Position numbers and translations under genes: made by a program. From Gnetum montanum (lineage: Eukaryota > Streptophyta > Gnetopsida > Gnetales > Gnetaceae): a DNA stretch of 64,000 nt. Below the pieces are notes generated by a model. It was not told where the DNA came from, ran no database searches, and worked only from the letters and a program-made list of their open reading frames with translations. Positions 12,961 to 25,739 of the stretch are shown here, piece after piece. Positions within the stretch are counted from its first letter, which is position 1; each line of letters begins with the position of its first letter. The stretch covers positions 77,049-141,048 of the forward strand of contig MNCI01017734.1 of assembly GCA_015680685.1 (NCBI GenBank), read 5' to 3'.

Positions 12961-13429
12961 GGTGTTATTGTGTGTAGAAACTCTAGGTAGTGAAAAAAGC
13001 ATCTATCTCTACATGTAAGAAGTGTGCACCAAAAGTAGAAATTCAAAGGTGTTTGTACATAGTAGCCACAAAATAGGAGGGTACCTAGTGGTTGACCATT
13101 GATTCTAAAAGTAGCACACTTTGCATGGAACTAACTAAGAGCCTAAGATGTGCATATGGCATAGGCATGGGTAAACTAGAGCAAGTTCATTACCAACTCT
13201 CTAATAATGAAAATGATGATGCCTACTAGGGAGAGTTGGAAATTCCTAAAAATTTTAAGTAAGAGTTTCTTAAACTAAAAACTCTACTAGCTAGCATGGA
13301 ATATGTGTTCTTAAAGAATGGAAAGTTGGTTATAATCAATGAAAATATTGCTCCAAAACAAAAAAAGATGTTGTTTAATGTTATTGAAAAATCGTCAACA
13401 ACCTTTACCTGGTCATAACCTGAACTCAT

Positions 13430-14800
13430 AGGGATTGATCCTAGGATATGGCAGCATCACACTTACACTAATCTAGCCAGGAAGCCAAAGAGGGAATTGA
13501 ACCCCAAACCGAAGTAGATCGTCAAAGAAAATATCAAACAACTCCTTCAGGTAGGGTTCATTATTCCCATTGCAAATAGTGAGTGGGTTAGCCCACTCAT
13601 GATTGTTCCAAAGAAAGGTGGTAAGTGGTGGGTTTGCATCAATTTTAGACTACTAAATATGGCAACATTAAAGGACAATTTTCCATTGCCATTTGTTGAT
13701 AAGGTGTTAGACATAATATCTAGGCATTGCTACTATAGTTTTATAGATGGTTATAGTAGCTATAACCAAATTCAAATTTCATTAGAGGACCAGGCGAAGA
13801 CAACATTCACAAGTCCTTGGGGGACTTTTGCATATTGCAAGATGCCATTTGGTTTGTGCAATGCCCCTACTACATTCTAATACCTAGTTTTAAGCATTTT
13901 TCAATAGTAAATTGGTAGTGGTGTGGAATTCTTCATGGATGACTTCTCCGCCTATGAAGCTACATTTGAGAAAGCCTTGGACTGCCTTAAGCAAGTACTA
14001 AAATGATCTGTTGAGACAAACCATAGGCTCAATTGGAAAAAGAATCATCTAATGGTCTATGAAAGCATTGTATTGGGGCATCAAATATCACAAGCAGGAA
14101 TTGAGGTAGACCTTAAGAAAATAAGGGTCATCAAAGGAATAACCCACCAAGTAGAAACTATCAAAGATGTTTAGTTAATCCTTGGACATACTAACTACTA
14201 CCAACAATTCATAGAGAATTTCTCTAAGATCACAAAACCATTAGTGAAGTTGACAAAGAAAGATGCTTCATTTATCTAGACCATAGAATGTGAAAAAGCA
14301 TTCCAACAGCTAAAAGAGAAACTTGTAGAAACTCCAATTCTATAAGCACCCAACTAGTCTAGACAATTTCATATCATGACGGATCCATCAAATTGTGCCT
14401 TAGGAGATTTTCTTACATAGATAGATGATAAGAAATGTCCATATCATATCCACTACACAAGTTGAAGCATTGTGGGTGCACAATTAAACTACACCACCAC
14501 AGAAAAATAACTGATGGCAGTGGTGTTTTCTCTAGAAAAAATTAGGCATTATGTTCTTGGATACAAGGTGTTTATGCACATGGATCATAGTTCCATTTTC
14601 CTCTTGATGAACAAGCTAATGGTGAGCCCCCGTGTCATACAGTGGTTGGTGATCTTACAATGGAAGATCAAAAGGGTACTAAGAATGTGGTTACTAATCA
14701 CTTGTCTCACTTGCAATGGGACAATAAGGAGGAGGAAAACCCACTATTTGTTATGTTTCTTGATGAACTCATCTTTTTTGGTGCTATAATTGAATAATTT
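13430..14800 (+). pseudogene. Element C reverse transcriptase and RNase H
   Basis: Copies element RNA into DNA. The RT motifs are clear at 13590-13950: MIVPKKGGKWW, then VCINFR, FPLPFVDKVLD, FIDGYSSYNQI, TTFTSPWGTFAY, MPFGLCNAPTTF, then the catalytic FMDDF near 13932. RT connection follows (LGHQIS, INYYQQFI-like). RNase H (about 14370-14720) has TDPSNCALG, NYTTTEK, LMAVVFSLEKIRHY and MDHSSIF, keeping two visible catalytic aspartates. At least eight stops interrupt 13430-14800. FMDDFS with DGYS points to the Athila lineage. Confidence 0.9.
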
Positions 14801-14949
14801 CCCAATAAGCCTAAATGATATGATGGCATTGTCACCTATCTTCGCACCCAAGAAATGCCACAAGGGTTGGACCACTACAAGAAATAATAGTTTCTTCACT
14901 AGGTAAGATGCTTCATGGAAATCAATGGACACCTCTACAAGGTGTGAGC

Positions 14950-16151
14950 CGATGGCCTCGTTCGATGGTGTGTCCCTGATGCTGATCATCTATGCAGTAT
15001 CCATGAAGCTCATGAAGGTCTTTGTGGGGGCCACTATGCCAACCATTAAAATCTTAATGGGAAGGTGCTATTGGCAAAAAATTTTAAGGGATTATTACTG
15101 ATATGTCCACTCTTGTGAACAATGTCAATGAGATAGTGGAATGACTACTCGAATGGAAGGACCTCAATAATGGATTCAACCAGTTAAACCATTCAACATT
15201 TGGGGCATTGATTTCATGGGTCTCATCAAGCCCATGTCAAATGGAAAGGCATACATCATAGTTGCTATTGACTATTGTATGAAATGGGTAGAAGTAGCAA
15301 CTGTCACTAATTGTACATATTCTATTACTACCTAGTTTGTACAACAAAATGTTGTAAACAAGTTTTGTGTGCCACGTGCATTAATTTCTGCTAATGGAAC
15401 TCACTTTATAGGAACTACTTTTTGGAAGCTCCTGCAATGCTTGGAGGTTGAACATAAACTCACAACACCCTACCATCTCCAAGCCAACGTTCAAGCTAAT
15501 GTTACCAATAGGAAAATCATAAAGATTATAATAAGAACTATTAGAAAAAATAGAAAAGACTAGAGCACAAAACTTAATGATACCCTTTGGGCCTACTACT
15601 CAACATGGAAATTTCCTATAGGCTATTCTTCCTATAAGCTTGTGTATGAGAAATTACCAACACTTCCTATTTAATTTCAACTCCATACACTTTCAACAGC
15701 CTATGACCTTGACCTCAACTTGAGAGTGCCACAAAAAGAAAGATTAATGACTCTCAATTGGCTAGACGAAAATCGATTAGTAGCCCTATCATCTAACAAG
15801 ATGCACATAGCCTATAACAAAAAGTGGCATGACTTTAAAATTAGGAAAGTAAAATTTCAATTCAGAGATAAGGTTCTCTACTAGAATCCCACAGACATAC
15901 CTCGATGAACTAAGTTCTAGACATTGTGGAATGGACCTTACATCATTTATGAAACTTTTCCTTTTGGAGCCATGATGATCTACAAACTTGAGAGCCTAGA
16001 TAAGAAACAACCGGTGAACATACAAGTCAAACCTTTTCATGAGCATAAGCTAGCAAATACAACAAATGCCTCATCAGATGGACAACCATGTACAATATTT
16101 TGGATCTCCTCTTTTCAACTTAGTCATGGGGGAGATGGTGATCCATGCTAA
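14950..16151 (+). pseudogene. Element C integrase and pol end
   Basis: Inserts element DNA into the genome. Zinc-finger remnants: HEAHEG..GGHYANH (about 15000) and CEQCQ (about 15115). Core: FNIWGIDFMG (about 15200) keeps the first catalytic Asp; the second lies in SANGTHF (about 15390), where Asp is now Asn; the Glu position in NRKIIKI (about 15510) is now Lys. The C-terminal part ends in a GPYIIYE segment, VKPFHEHKLA and a purine-rich CATGGGGGAGATGG tract (about 16124-16137). Two lost catalytic residues and several stops make it inactive. Confidence 0.85.
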
Positions 16152-18040
16152 CTATACAAGTGGCTCCTTAGTTTTTCACCCTTTTCTGTTTTACATCTTC
16201 TTGTTTTCATGTTATTAATATTTTCTAATTTTTGTTTCACACCATTGTTAGTATGATTTCTTTTTATTGAATATTTTACAATTTCTTATACATTTTTCTT
16301 TTCTTTATTAGAATGTGATTTTCTTATTTTGTTTTAATAATACGTGTCTTACTGCCAACTGGGTACACTATGATTTAATTAATGTGGACATGTGTTATCT
16401 AGTTATTTGATTGTTGGTGTCTATATTTTAGCTTTGAATTTTGTTATGGATAATTAGGACATGGTTCTTTGTTTATGGAGGAGGTAGTAAGTCCACAACA
16501 TCCACCCATCTACAAACTCTATGGTTTTCCTTATTCTAGAAATGTGCAGTCCCTTTTTCATTAATATAACTTTAATAAATTTCTAACTCTGGTAATTTCT
16601 GGATTTGGAAAGGATTCAAAGGTTTGAATAGGGTGTGACTTCAAGGGGATTTGGTATTGTTTGTTCCTTTCTGCTTACGTAGGTGCATGTGTGCTTCAAT
16701 GGATTTCTTACCATTACGTGTTAACTAATAAAGAAAGTTGAATAATTCTTTGCATGGTGTGGTTCCAATTTCAAAAAGAAAAGAAATAATGAGAATTCAA
16801 GGCACACCCCTTAGACAAAATAAATAGACTACAAGCACTAGTTATGGGGCTATAAAGACATGTTACCCACGCCTGAAGGTCCCTTCTAACTAAGGCCCTT
16901 CCTCGCTTCCTACTTTTTTTTCTCTAATAAGGAATCATGGTTGTTCTGTGGATGCACTCTTGTGTTGTAGGGGAGGTGGACTGGTCTTAGAATGGTGATG
17001 TGAAGTTACTGAATGTGTTTGGTTTTGTTCTAGACTAAGAATGGATTTCATTAAGTTATTTAACCATAAAATTCATAAGGGACTTTATGTAATCTTAATT
17101 AGGAATCCCATTCAATTCTCTCTCATCCATCAATGCTTTCCATGTTTCACCTCACTATCAGTTTCATGTTCTTGTTTGATGTCTTGGTTTGAAGTGTCAA
17201 AATTCTTAGGTAGTTTCTTCCTAGTTTTTATATTTAACCTTCTATAACCATTAATCATCCATGGAGCCCATAGAATCTTTGGTTTGAAGTTACTCACGGG
17301 TAATAAAAGGCTTGTACCTACTTTCAGGAGGCTCCACTTGCACATTTTTTGGTTGGGTTAGTTAAGTTCTTTTTCCTTAGACACTCTTATAATCAAATCC
17401 TTTTGTTTACCTCATCAATGACATCCAATTATGCACATCTTCACAAAATTTTTCAATGTACTTCCCTTTTTATTATTGTGAATTCTTAAACCCTCTTAAA
17501 GTATTTCCTTGTGTTGAATTTTTTTCAAATTTAATGGACCACTTATCTAGTTTACCCTATTTTTTAGTGTTCTTGCTAACACTCCTAAAGGAATCAATTG
17601 ACCACAATCACAACCTAGCCGAGTATAATCATTGATGAGACAAGGTACTTAATAGCTATGTGTTACATATTGCATACTAATTCATGATTTTTTTGTGATT
17701 AAAATGGAAAGTATGGATTGGAAGTGGGACTATCTTCATAAAGGATGCTATGGTAGTACCACACAATGAGGACCATTCATGATTGTTGGCTCTTCTCTCT
17801 CTCTTCAGCTACCAAGAGGAATGGATGTCAGTTTTGTCTAAGGTGTTCTCTTATCTTGTCATGAATACCCAACTTTGTAAAAGATTGTGAATTTATATAC
17901 TTGGGTAGTAAGAGTTTGTCTATTCCATCTGAGCTAGTTTGTATGTCATTTAATAATCCCATACCTATCCAATATTTTGTAAGGGAGTTGTTCCTCCCCT
18001 TCTTTAATTAAGGATGAGTTTTCATTTATTTGTGGAAGTA
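16152..18040 (+). other. Element C 3' noncoding region
   Basis: About 1.9 kb without a credible ORF. It contains blocks shared with B, E and F: GGGTGTGACTTCAAGGGGAT near 16633 and AAAGACATGTTACCC near 16854, with the following AACTAAGGCCCTTCC. It ends in the CCAATATTTTGTAAGG and AGGATGAGTTTTC blocks that precede the 3' LTR in every related element here. Confidence 0.7.
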
Positions 18041-18908
18041 TGATGATTCATGATTGGACTGGCTTTGATATCGAATACCTAATATTGGGGCCTCAACATT
18101 CGACACCTAATGTCAGAGCCTAGGACACAATGTTAAATATTCAATATTGTAGGCTATATGCTAGCCTATAAATATAGCACATGCGCTCATATTTTTCATA
18201 GAATTTTTTCATAGTTTTTGTGTAGAGTAACAAAGTTCTTATAGTTTAGTCATTCTAGAGTTAGAATATTTTTGAGTGCCTGCAGTAGGAGTTTGAGTGT
18301 ATGCAGACCTTTATTCGAGCACTGATGTACCTAGGCATAGCAGTGTGATAGGAATAAAGATGAGTGCTTTTGATAATTCTTACAGCATTGAGAATATATT
18401 AATATTTATTCATTTCATTCATTATTCAAGCACTTTAATATAATGTATTTTCATTTATCAACTAATTTTCAGTTGATAATGAATGCAATCACGATCACTT
18501 TGAGCATACATATAGTGCTTGGTAACCTAGAAATGCCTAATGTTTGGTAACCCAGTAGTGTTGTATGTTTTTAGGATGTATCTAGAAAGTGGGAATGGAT
18601 ACTTATGTTAGGCTAGCTAGGGAGTAGATAAATTAGGTCTTAACCTACTTTACCTTTAATTCTTGTTGTAGGTGATTAAACTTACAAAATATAAAATGAT
18701 AAAAATGATATACCTTAGTTGCACTTAAATCATATCCTTGAGCCTCACAAGTGTAATTGGGAAGACAACAAACATTCTTAATATCCATTTCACTTTTTAG
18801 AGGAACTAGTGCACTAGAGAACTATAGGTCCATGGAAGTCAACTAGATCGCACATAAACACCTTAGTGATTCGTATTGTTGGATGTAGGGGTACCTCGTT
18901 GCTCATCA
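18041..18908 (+). repeat. Element C 3' LTR
   Basis: Begins TGATGATTCATG and ends GCTCATCA; 868 bp against 843 bp for the 5' LTR. A CCTATAAATATAGC TATA box lies near 18168, preceded by TAATATTGGGG and related AT-rich palindromic pieces. Followed by the target duplication ATGTA (18909-18913). Confidence 0.9.
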
Positions 18909-18913
18909 ATGTA

Positions 18914-19430
18914 CTTAGTTAATATTTACATTTCCATGCATATTAATGAATTGGCAGAATAAGCCTAACTAGTTTCAAGCATAAACACGTATTCGCTTGG
19001 TTATCTTAGTAGTGTTATTACTTGGTTCACCCATTAGCATAGTGCTTGGTAATCCCAGTAGTGGATATGTGGGTTTTGGATGTGTATGGCAAGCTAGGAA
19101 CGGACAATCATTGTGCATAGGGTAGTTTAGAATTTACTTTTAATTACTAATTAGATTAAATAATTAATTTCTTGAATATCATTAAGAGTAGTAGAAGGTC
19201 ACAAAAACATCAATTATCATATGTCTCACTTTGTACTAAACCATACGTGACAAAGCTACCACTATTCTTAGTGGGAAGACGATGAACTATGCTCAAGAAA
19301 TAATGATCTAGATGCCCAAGTAGTCCCATCCATAAAATTTGACCAGATCATGCATGAACAGTTATGATTCATATGGTTGGGCATAGGGGTACCTCTTCTC
19401 TTATCATTGGCATTGTTGATGGGGATGTGC
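18914..19430 (+). repeat. Element B 5' LTR, second part, and primer site
   Basis: Continues the LTR interrupted at 8219 and aligns with 24735-25229. It ends TTATCA at 19406. From 19407 the sequence reads TTGGCATTGTTGATGGGGAT, close to the TGGCGCCGTTG-type primer site with CpG-type changes. Confidence 0.85.
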
Positions 19431-19537
19431 TAGTTATCTTGATTAGTTATATTATACATGATCACTGTAAAGGTATTAATAATCTATCTCTTAGAAAATA
19501 TTAATATTTTAAGTTACACATGTTATCAAGTAAAATC

Positions 19538-22290
19538 ATGTCTTCTTCACATAGGATCAAGATTACATCACATGATGAAAGCACTCATAAGAGAAATTAT
19601 ACGATCTATATTAAATAAAATTGCAGTGAAGAACCTCAATCAGGGGCTCTCTATGCTCATTTAGTCCCTTACTACACTCAAGAACTAGGTTCACCTAAGG
19701 TAGAAAATCCTAGAGGAGATGGAGTAAGTCCTAGATCAAGGAGGTCCTCAAGGCCTAGGACCTCATCTAAACCTAAACAAGATAAATTAAGGAACATGGG
19801 AACAACTATAAGAGCCATGGAAACTCTCCAAGTTCCTCATCTTCCTCTTCCTCTTCAACATCTAGTTCTAATGAAGATGAATGTAGGTATAGAGATAGAG
19901 CTCCACTATGGGGTCAAGTTAAAGATAGAAATCGAACCCAAGGGAAAATCAAAGACATGAAAATGAGCATAGATAATATCATCATAATTAGATGAATAGT
20001 AATATAAATTATCATCATGACATGTCTATTACAGATGAACCCTTGTTGGCTACTAGGGACCTAACATAGATTAGGGAGAAAATTGAAATACCCCAAAGAA
20101 ATCAAAGGGATAGCTACATCAAATGGCTTGACATGAACAACATTTGTAAATTTAGGGGAGGCTATAATTTTGATCCAAAACATCACTTATAAGCCTTCCA
20201 TGATGCATGTGCCTTGCAAAATATCAAAAATAAGTGGCAAAAGCTTAAGCTCTTCCCTAGGACACTAATAGATGAAGCGGAAAGTTGGTATAGATCATTG
20301 GAACCAAGTTCCATCCACTAGTGGTCCACAATGCTAGAAATTTTTAATGAAAATACAAAACCTATGTGAGAGTATCCAACCTAAGAAAATAATCCAAGGG
20401 TGGAAGAAGGAAAATCATGAACCCTTGGACATGGCCTTGGATAGATACTATTCGCTACTACATAGATGTCTTGGCCATGATTTCTCTCAAAAAGAGAAAC
20501 TTTTCCACATCATAGATGTGCTTCGTAATGAAATGAGGGAGACCCTTGGGATTTATGCCCAAGGTCAATTATACAAACTGAAATTCCATTAGATACAAAG
20601 GCTACTTGAGTTGATGGAAAAAGAAGAAGGAGAGCTATGTAAATGAGAGAATGTAAAGGGAAATAGCTAAGATCTAACTCTTGAAAAGAAAAAGGTCAAT
20701 ATCTATGATGAGGAGAAAGAGGAAGCTCTCAATGAGGTGACTTCACAACAACCCATGCTAATACAAAAGTATATCGATGAGCTTCAAGCAAAGCTAGATA
20801 AGGTGAAATGGATAAATGAGAAAGTTATCACTTGTGTAGAAATCATAGAGGAGAGTGTAATGAAAAACAAATAAAGTAATCACAACAAAAGGAGGGAAAA
20901 TTGTCACAAAAAAAGAGGCTATAGACTCAACCATCGAAGAGAATGATTGATGTGAAATTTGCCTATATGACCATCCAAAGGGCTATTGCCTAGTCATGTT
21001 ACATCTACATGAGTATTGGGATTTTGCATTGAATCACAAGTTCATAAAAAAGCAAATGCCTAGGAAATTACCTTTCTCACAAGGTAATTATAGATAGCCC
21101 TAGAACCAACCGTACTATCCCAATGGACTTCTTACTAGCCTCAACACTATCATCAATCATAGTGGCAAAAGCCACAGTCATGAGGGAGGCCATCATCAAA
21201 CCAAAATTTCTCTTATTGTTAGCCAAACCCATATAGATATTATGTTCAAAAACCTGTTTCCTTGACTAGTTCTACTTCCTCTACCTTGAATCACTAGTAC
21301 CACTCTCTCAAATATCATTGACCTATGAAATATTTTGAAGGATCACCATCTGATGCCTCTCATCTTCCATCATATCCTTAATATTCTGATACTTCCCTCA
21401 AACATTGATCACCACTAGCAACATAGGAAGGTCCAACACCACGAAATTAACAAGAGAATGCCATTTGTACTATAAACATATATAGAAATGATAATTCTAG
21501 TAGATCTCCACCATAATCTAGAAAACACCCTTTCTTTAGGATAGTTCCCATGCATAAGCACAACACTTGTGGATCTACTAACTCATCAAATCTAGCACAA
21601 GGCCAATCTAATGCAACAACCTTCCTCACTAGAATGATGTTTCCTAATTATGTAAAAAAGCCAATAACCATTACCACTCCAACATAAGACATAAACAATG
21701 AACTTATCATTGTGGAGAGACAAGAAAATCCATGCATCACTAATAGTAAAGGATGCAATTGTGGATTGAAAATTCAAAATATTAACACAACCCACAATAA
21801 AGCTAAGGGATAAGTGTGGGAGTAAAAACTAGTCTACATAGTACCCACTAAACTAGAAGACACCTGGTGACTAGAAAATGAGAATATAAAATCGTTTCAA
21901 AGATGCATGGACATAGTTGATCCACTTATTAATTCTAACTTAAGAAAATGGACCAAACAGAGGACTTAGACACAAATATCTTACATTTTGATTATACACC
22001 AGAAAAGGATATTAAACATGGAGACTTGGGAATTAAAATAGAAAATTAAGAAGAAGAAGCAAACACATCTGGACCTCCAAAAATGGAAATCCCTTCAAGT
22101 ATAAATGAAGATACATCTCGAAATGATCCAAACGAGACTATTACTAATGTTAGATGTGCTATCACATGATTAATTAAATTAGTAACGGTGATAGATGGAA
22201 AACCAGTGGTGTATAACCAGGGAATTATGTGGTTCATCTCTTGAATGTGTGGCCATAAGATTAGTCATGAGGGAGATGCTCCATCTTGGT
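19538..22290 (+). pseudogene. Element B gag-protease (RT and integrase missing)
   Basis: ATG at 19538 starts MSSSHRIK, like the F gag start (45165, MNMPSSHR). A Ser-rich and Arg-rich N-terminal part (to about 19960) precedes the gag domain (about 20120-20590: ALQNIKNKWQKLKLFPRTLI, then RYYSLLHRCLGHDFSQKE). A knuckle-like CEICLYDHPKGYC follows near 20957. Protease and an acidic linker (about 21450-22170) come next, and then directly the end-of-pol tract CATGAGGGAGATG (about 22266). No RT, RNase H or integrase motif lies between. Stops are frequent. E and F have the same architecture. Confidence 0.75.
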
Positions 22291-24375
22291 TCAAGAACTA
22301 ATAAGTGCTTTTTACTTATTTTTTTTACAATTTTTTATCATTTTTCTATTTCTTCCAAAATTTTTTCATTCTTAATATTTTTCATTTCTTTATATTTTTT
22401 TCTTTTCTTATGTCATTTTCTTTATGTTTTATGAATGTATTTTATGTTTTTGTTAATAATATTTCCAATTCATGATGCAGAAGTCAACGCTATGTATTGG
22501 ATTTTTGTGTTATGCTATCGAGATGATTAGGTAAGTAATTATGTAAAGTAGTGAGACCACCTCATCCATCCCTCAAGTTCTCTTAATAAAAGGTCTTTTT
22601 CATGGAAACAATTTGATTATTCTTTCATGAAACTAAAGTTAATCAATGATGATTGTACCTTGAAGAAAGAGGGAATGACCAAGTGGGAATAGCAAAGGGT
22701 GTGACCTCAAGGGGACTTGTTGGGTTCTCTTCCTGACTTCCTTCATGTGGTTTATGAATCCTCTTAGAACATATCATCACTTTTCAATGTTGGGCAATAA
22801 AAAGAACTTGAATAAGTTTTTGCATGATGTGGTTCCCATAAAAAAGAAAAAAAATAATGAGAATTCAAAGCACATCCCTTAGACACAGTAATGGGCTATA
22901 ATCACTGGTTATGGGGATAGAAAGACATGTTACCCATGCCTAAAGGTGTCCCTCTAACTAAGGCCCTTCCTTCATCCTTCTCTTTTTGGAGTGATGATTG
23001 TTCATTGAGGTGGTTGTAGACTCATGATGGTTAGTAGGAAGGAACACATCAATGCGAGGTAATTGTTCATGGTATGGAATTGGTCTAAAGTTGGACGGAT
23101 AGGTATGTTGATCATTTTAATCACATTTTTCATAAGAACCTATTATGGACATGATCAAGTACCTTACATCTTAATCTCTATAATGCCTTCTCATCCCATT
23201 ATTCACCTCACTATTGCATGCAATTACGAGCCTTTTGGTTTTATGTAGTATAGTGTAACATCTGAACCATGGTAGTTGTGTGTTGTTTAGAAAAAATTCA
23301 TGATCTACATTTAACTTCTAGGATGCCCATGGACATCTATAGAAGTGGTTATGCAAGGTCATTATGATAGGAACCTGGTTTGGAGAGTACCCAGTTGCAT
23401 AACTTTTTTTGATCATGGCTTTGAACTAACCTTCACATCTTCAAAAACATTTGTGACAGTTTCTCTAAATTTATACATAATTTTGGGACTACTTTTCATC
23501 CATTTCAATTACGTTTTTACTTTTTCCCACTATTCTGTTAAAACATCCTTCAATTTTAATATTTCTTGGCCATATTTTGAATCAGACCTTTGGTTTTAAT
23601 TTTTGAAAACTTGTATGTTTTCAAAGTTATGCTTATTAGTCATGGGAGCTAAGGATGCCTACATTGAAATTTTTTAAATTTTTTTGACATCCTATTTTCA
23701 AACATTGTGGTAACAAATAATGTGAACAACTTGATGATTTTAGTTACCTCATAGCCTTGGGCATAATATGCTATAATTACCTTGTTCTTAAATGAGAACT
23801 AAGGGATCTGAAAAGGGTTAATTATTAAGGAAAATTTACCAAAACTAATGTTGATCCTTTTTTGATTATAGGTGATGCTAAAAGAAATGCCTAAGGAATA
23901 AGGTCTTTTGGTAGGCCCAAAAACAAAGCCAAGAGGGGGACAACAGAGGATATGCCCATGGAAAAACGGTAGCACATACAAGATAGTAGCTCAAACTTTG
24001 AATGTTTGATAGGATCTATGGGATGATGAGAAGAAATTTTAGTCTATCCTTTAAGAATGTTCTACATAACTAGAAAAGCATTGACATAAAAATCAAGGTT
24101 AAAATTTTTTCACCACTAGCAGCAATAAGAAGAATCATCTTTAGTGGATTTTTAAAGACTTATAAAAATTTTGTAATTTTCAATGTCTATCTACTCTTTT
24201 TGTCACTCTGTCATTTTGTATGCATCCACTCAAATAAAATTTTTTAATGCGGGACTCAAAGTCAATCAGTAGTTTGCATATCAGTCAATAATCCCATACC
24301 TTCCCAATATTTTGTACGGAACTTGTTCCTTCTTCTGGTCACTCGAGGACAAGTTTTCATTTAGTCATCAGGGTA
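22291..24375 (+). other. Element B 3' noncoding region
   Basis: Aligns in patches with 16152-18040 of C: GGGTGTGACCTCAAGGGGAC (about 22697), AGAAAGACATGTTACCC (about 22919), CCCATACCTTCCCAATATT (about 24292) and GAGGACAAGTTTTC next to the LTR. Open stretches here are short and share no protein similarity I can see. Confidence 0.65.
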
Positions 24376-25229
24376 TGATGAACTATATTTTGCTTGGATC
24401 TAATATCAGATATCCCATATCAGGGCCAAGATTCTTTATTAGATATCTAGTATCACAGGATGTGTGCCGACCTATAAATATAACACTTGGGCACACGGTT
24501 TGGGCAAATGTTAGTCAATAGTGTAGCTGAACTCTTGTAGTTTTATTCCATAATCTTAAAGAATAGTCAGTGAGCATATGTAGTGTGGATATGAGTTAGT
24601 TGTATGGTGTCTTATTCAAGTGGCAATGTACCTACACACATTCAATGAATGAAAAAAAGATCGAGATTGATTCTTATTCATTATAGCACTTTAACTTAGA
24701 TTAGATTTACTTTCCATGCAATTTAATTTTCATGTACTTAGTTAATATTTACATTTCCATACATATTAATGAATTGGTGGAATGATAGCAACCTATTTCA
24801 AGTGTAAACATGTATTCACTTGGTAATCCCACTAGTGTTATTACTTGGTTCACCTAGTAGCATAGCGCTTGGTAATTTCAATAGGGGATACATGGGTTTA
24901 GGATGTGTATGGTAAGCTCAGAATGGATACTCATTTCCCATAGGCTAGTTTAGAATTTAATTTCCATTGGTAATTAGATTAAATAATTAATTTCTCAACT
25001 ATCATTAGGAGTACCATAAGGCCATAACAACATCAATTTTCATATGCCTCACTTTTCACTAAACCATACATGACAAAGCTACCACTAGTTTAGGTGGGAA
25101 GATAGCGAACTACAATTAAGACATAATGATCTAGATGCCCAACTAGTCCCATCCATGGAATTCAACCAAATTGTGCCTGAACACTTATGATTTGTATGGT
25201 TAGGTGTAGGGGTACCTCACTGCTCATCA
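24376..25229 (+). repeat. Element B 3' LTR
   Basis: 854 bp, starts TGATGAACT after GGGTA and ends GCTCATCA. Upstream part carries GATATC and ATATC repeats, then GACCTATAAATATAAC (TATA box, about 24468). It is the intact reference for the LTR split at 8219/18914. Confidence 0.85.
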
Positions 25230-25739
25230 ACATCCATTTTGTTTGTTTGAAAGTTCCCAACTTAAGCAATTCTAACTAATGGATAAGCCCTTGCAACATA
25301 AAGAATCATTGTAACTGTATCCATTGAGTAACTCGAGAAACCTTAGATAGAGATGGTAGCCTATAACAAAAGAGACATTATTCTCTAAATTGGTTATGAT
25401 TCATGTTGGGGTAAGCAAGGCATGACTAGGGGAATCGATATATATAGCCATCAATTGGTTAGATCTTACATAAGTGGAGACCTTATTTTTTTGAAGAAAG
25501 AAAAACTTAGATCTATAGTGGTAGGGACACATTTGACAAAAACACAAAAAAGTAACCATTGCAACTTGGAATATAAGATATCTCTATTAACAAAGGATCA
25601 ACATTAAAGCTTCCATAACCATATAGGCCATAAAAATAATTCAAAAAAGGATTAAAATATCAAAATATTTAAACAAAATAAAAAAAAGTTGTCACTTATT
25701 GAAATTTTTTTTGATAGTTGGAGCCAATATAGAAAACCT
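25230..25739. other. Anonymous AT-rich DNA
   Basis: No coding similarity, repeat unit or element boundary recognised apart from the LTR end to the left. Confidence 0.4.

Larger units (their letters stand above)
8220..18908 (+). mobile_element. Element C: full-length Athila-like Ty3/gypsy retrotransposon (decayed)
   Basis: Two LTRs (8220-9062 and 18041-18908) flank gag, protease, RT, RNase H and integrase remnants in Ty3/gypsy order. The element is bounded by ATGTA at 8215-8219 and 18909-18913, and element B's LTR reads continuously across the two sites, which shows a clean insertion with 5 bp target duplication. RT has FMDD rather than YVDD, and integrase has WGIDFMG; both recall the Athila lineage. 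The two LTRs differ visibly (roughly 10-15% by eye), so the insertion is old. Confidence 0.9.
7881..25229 (+). mobile_element. Element B: Athila-like gag-protease element, host of nested element C
   Basis: Parts: 5' LTR in two pieces (about 7881-8219 and 18914-19406), primer site at 19407, gag-protease remnant (19538 to about 22290), 3' noncoding region (to 24375), 3' LTR (24376-25229). The 10.7 kb element C sits inside the 5' LTR. Without C the internal region is about 5.0 kb; RT, RNase H and integrase are absent. The 5' edge near 7881 is uncertain because it abuts LTR type A. Confidence 0.75.

Noticed and set aside
8220-18908. RT-bearing element considered as an endogenous pararetrovirus
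   Set aside because: It has LTRs, target duplications and an integrase after RNase H, so it is a Ty3/gypsy retrotransposon.
25422-25607. Short 61-codon open frame as a host gene
   Set aside because: No start context, no similarity and typical length for chance ORFs in this region.
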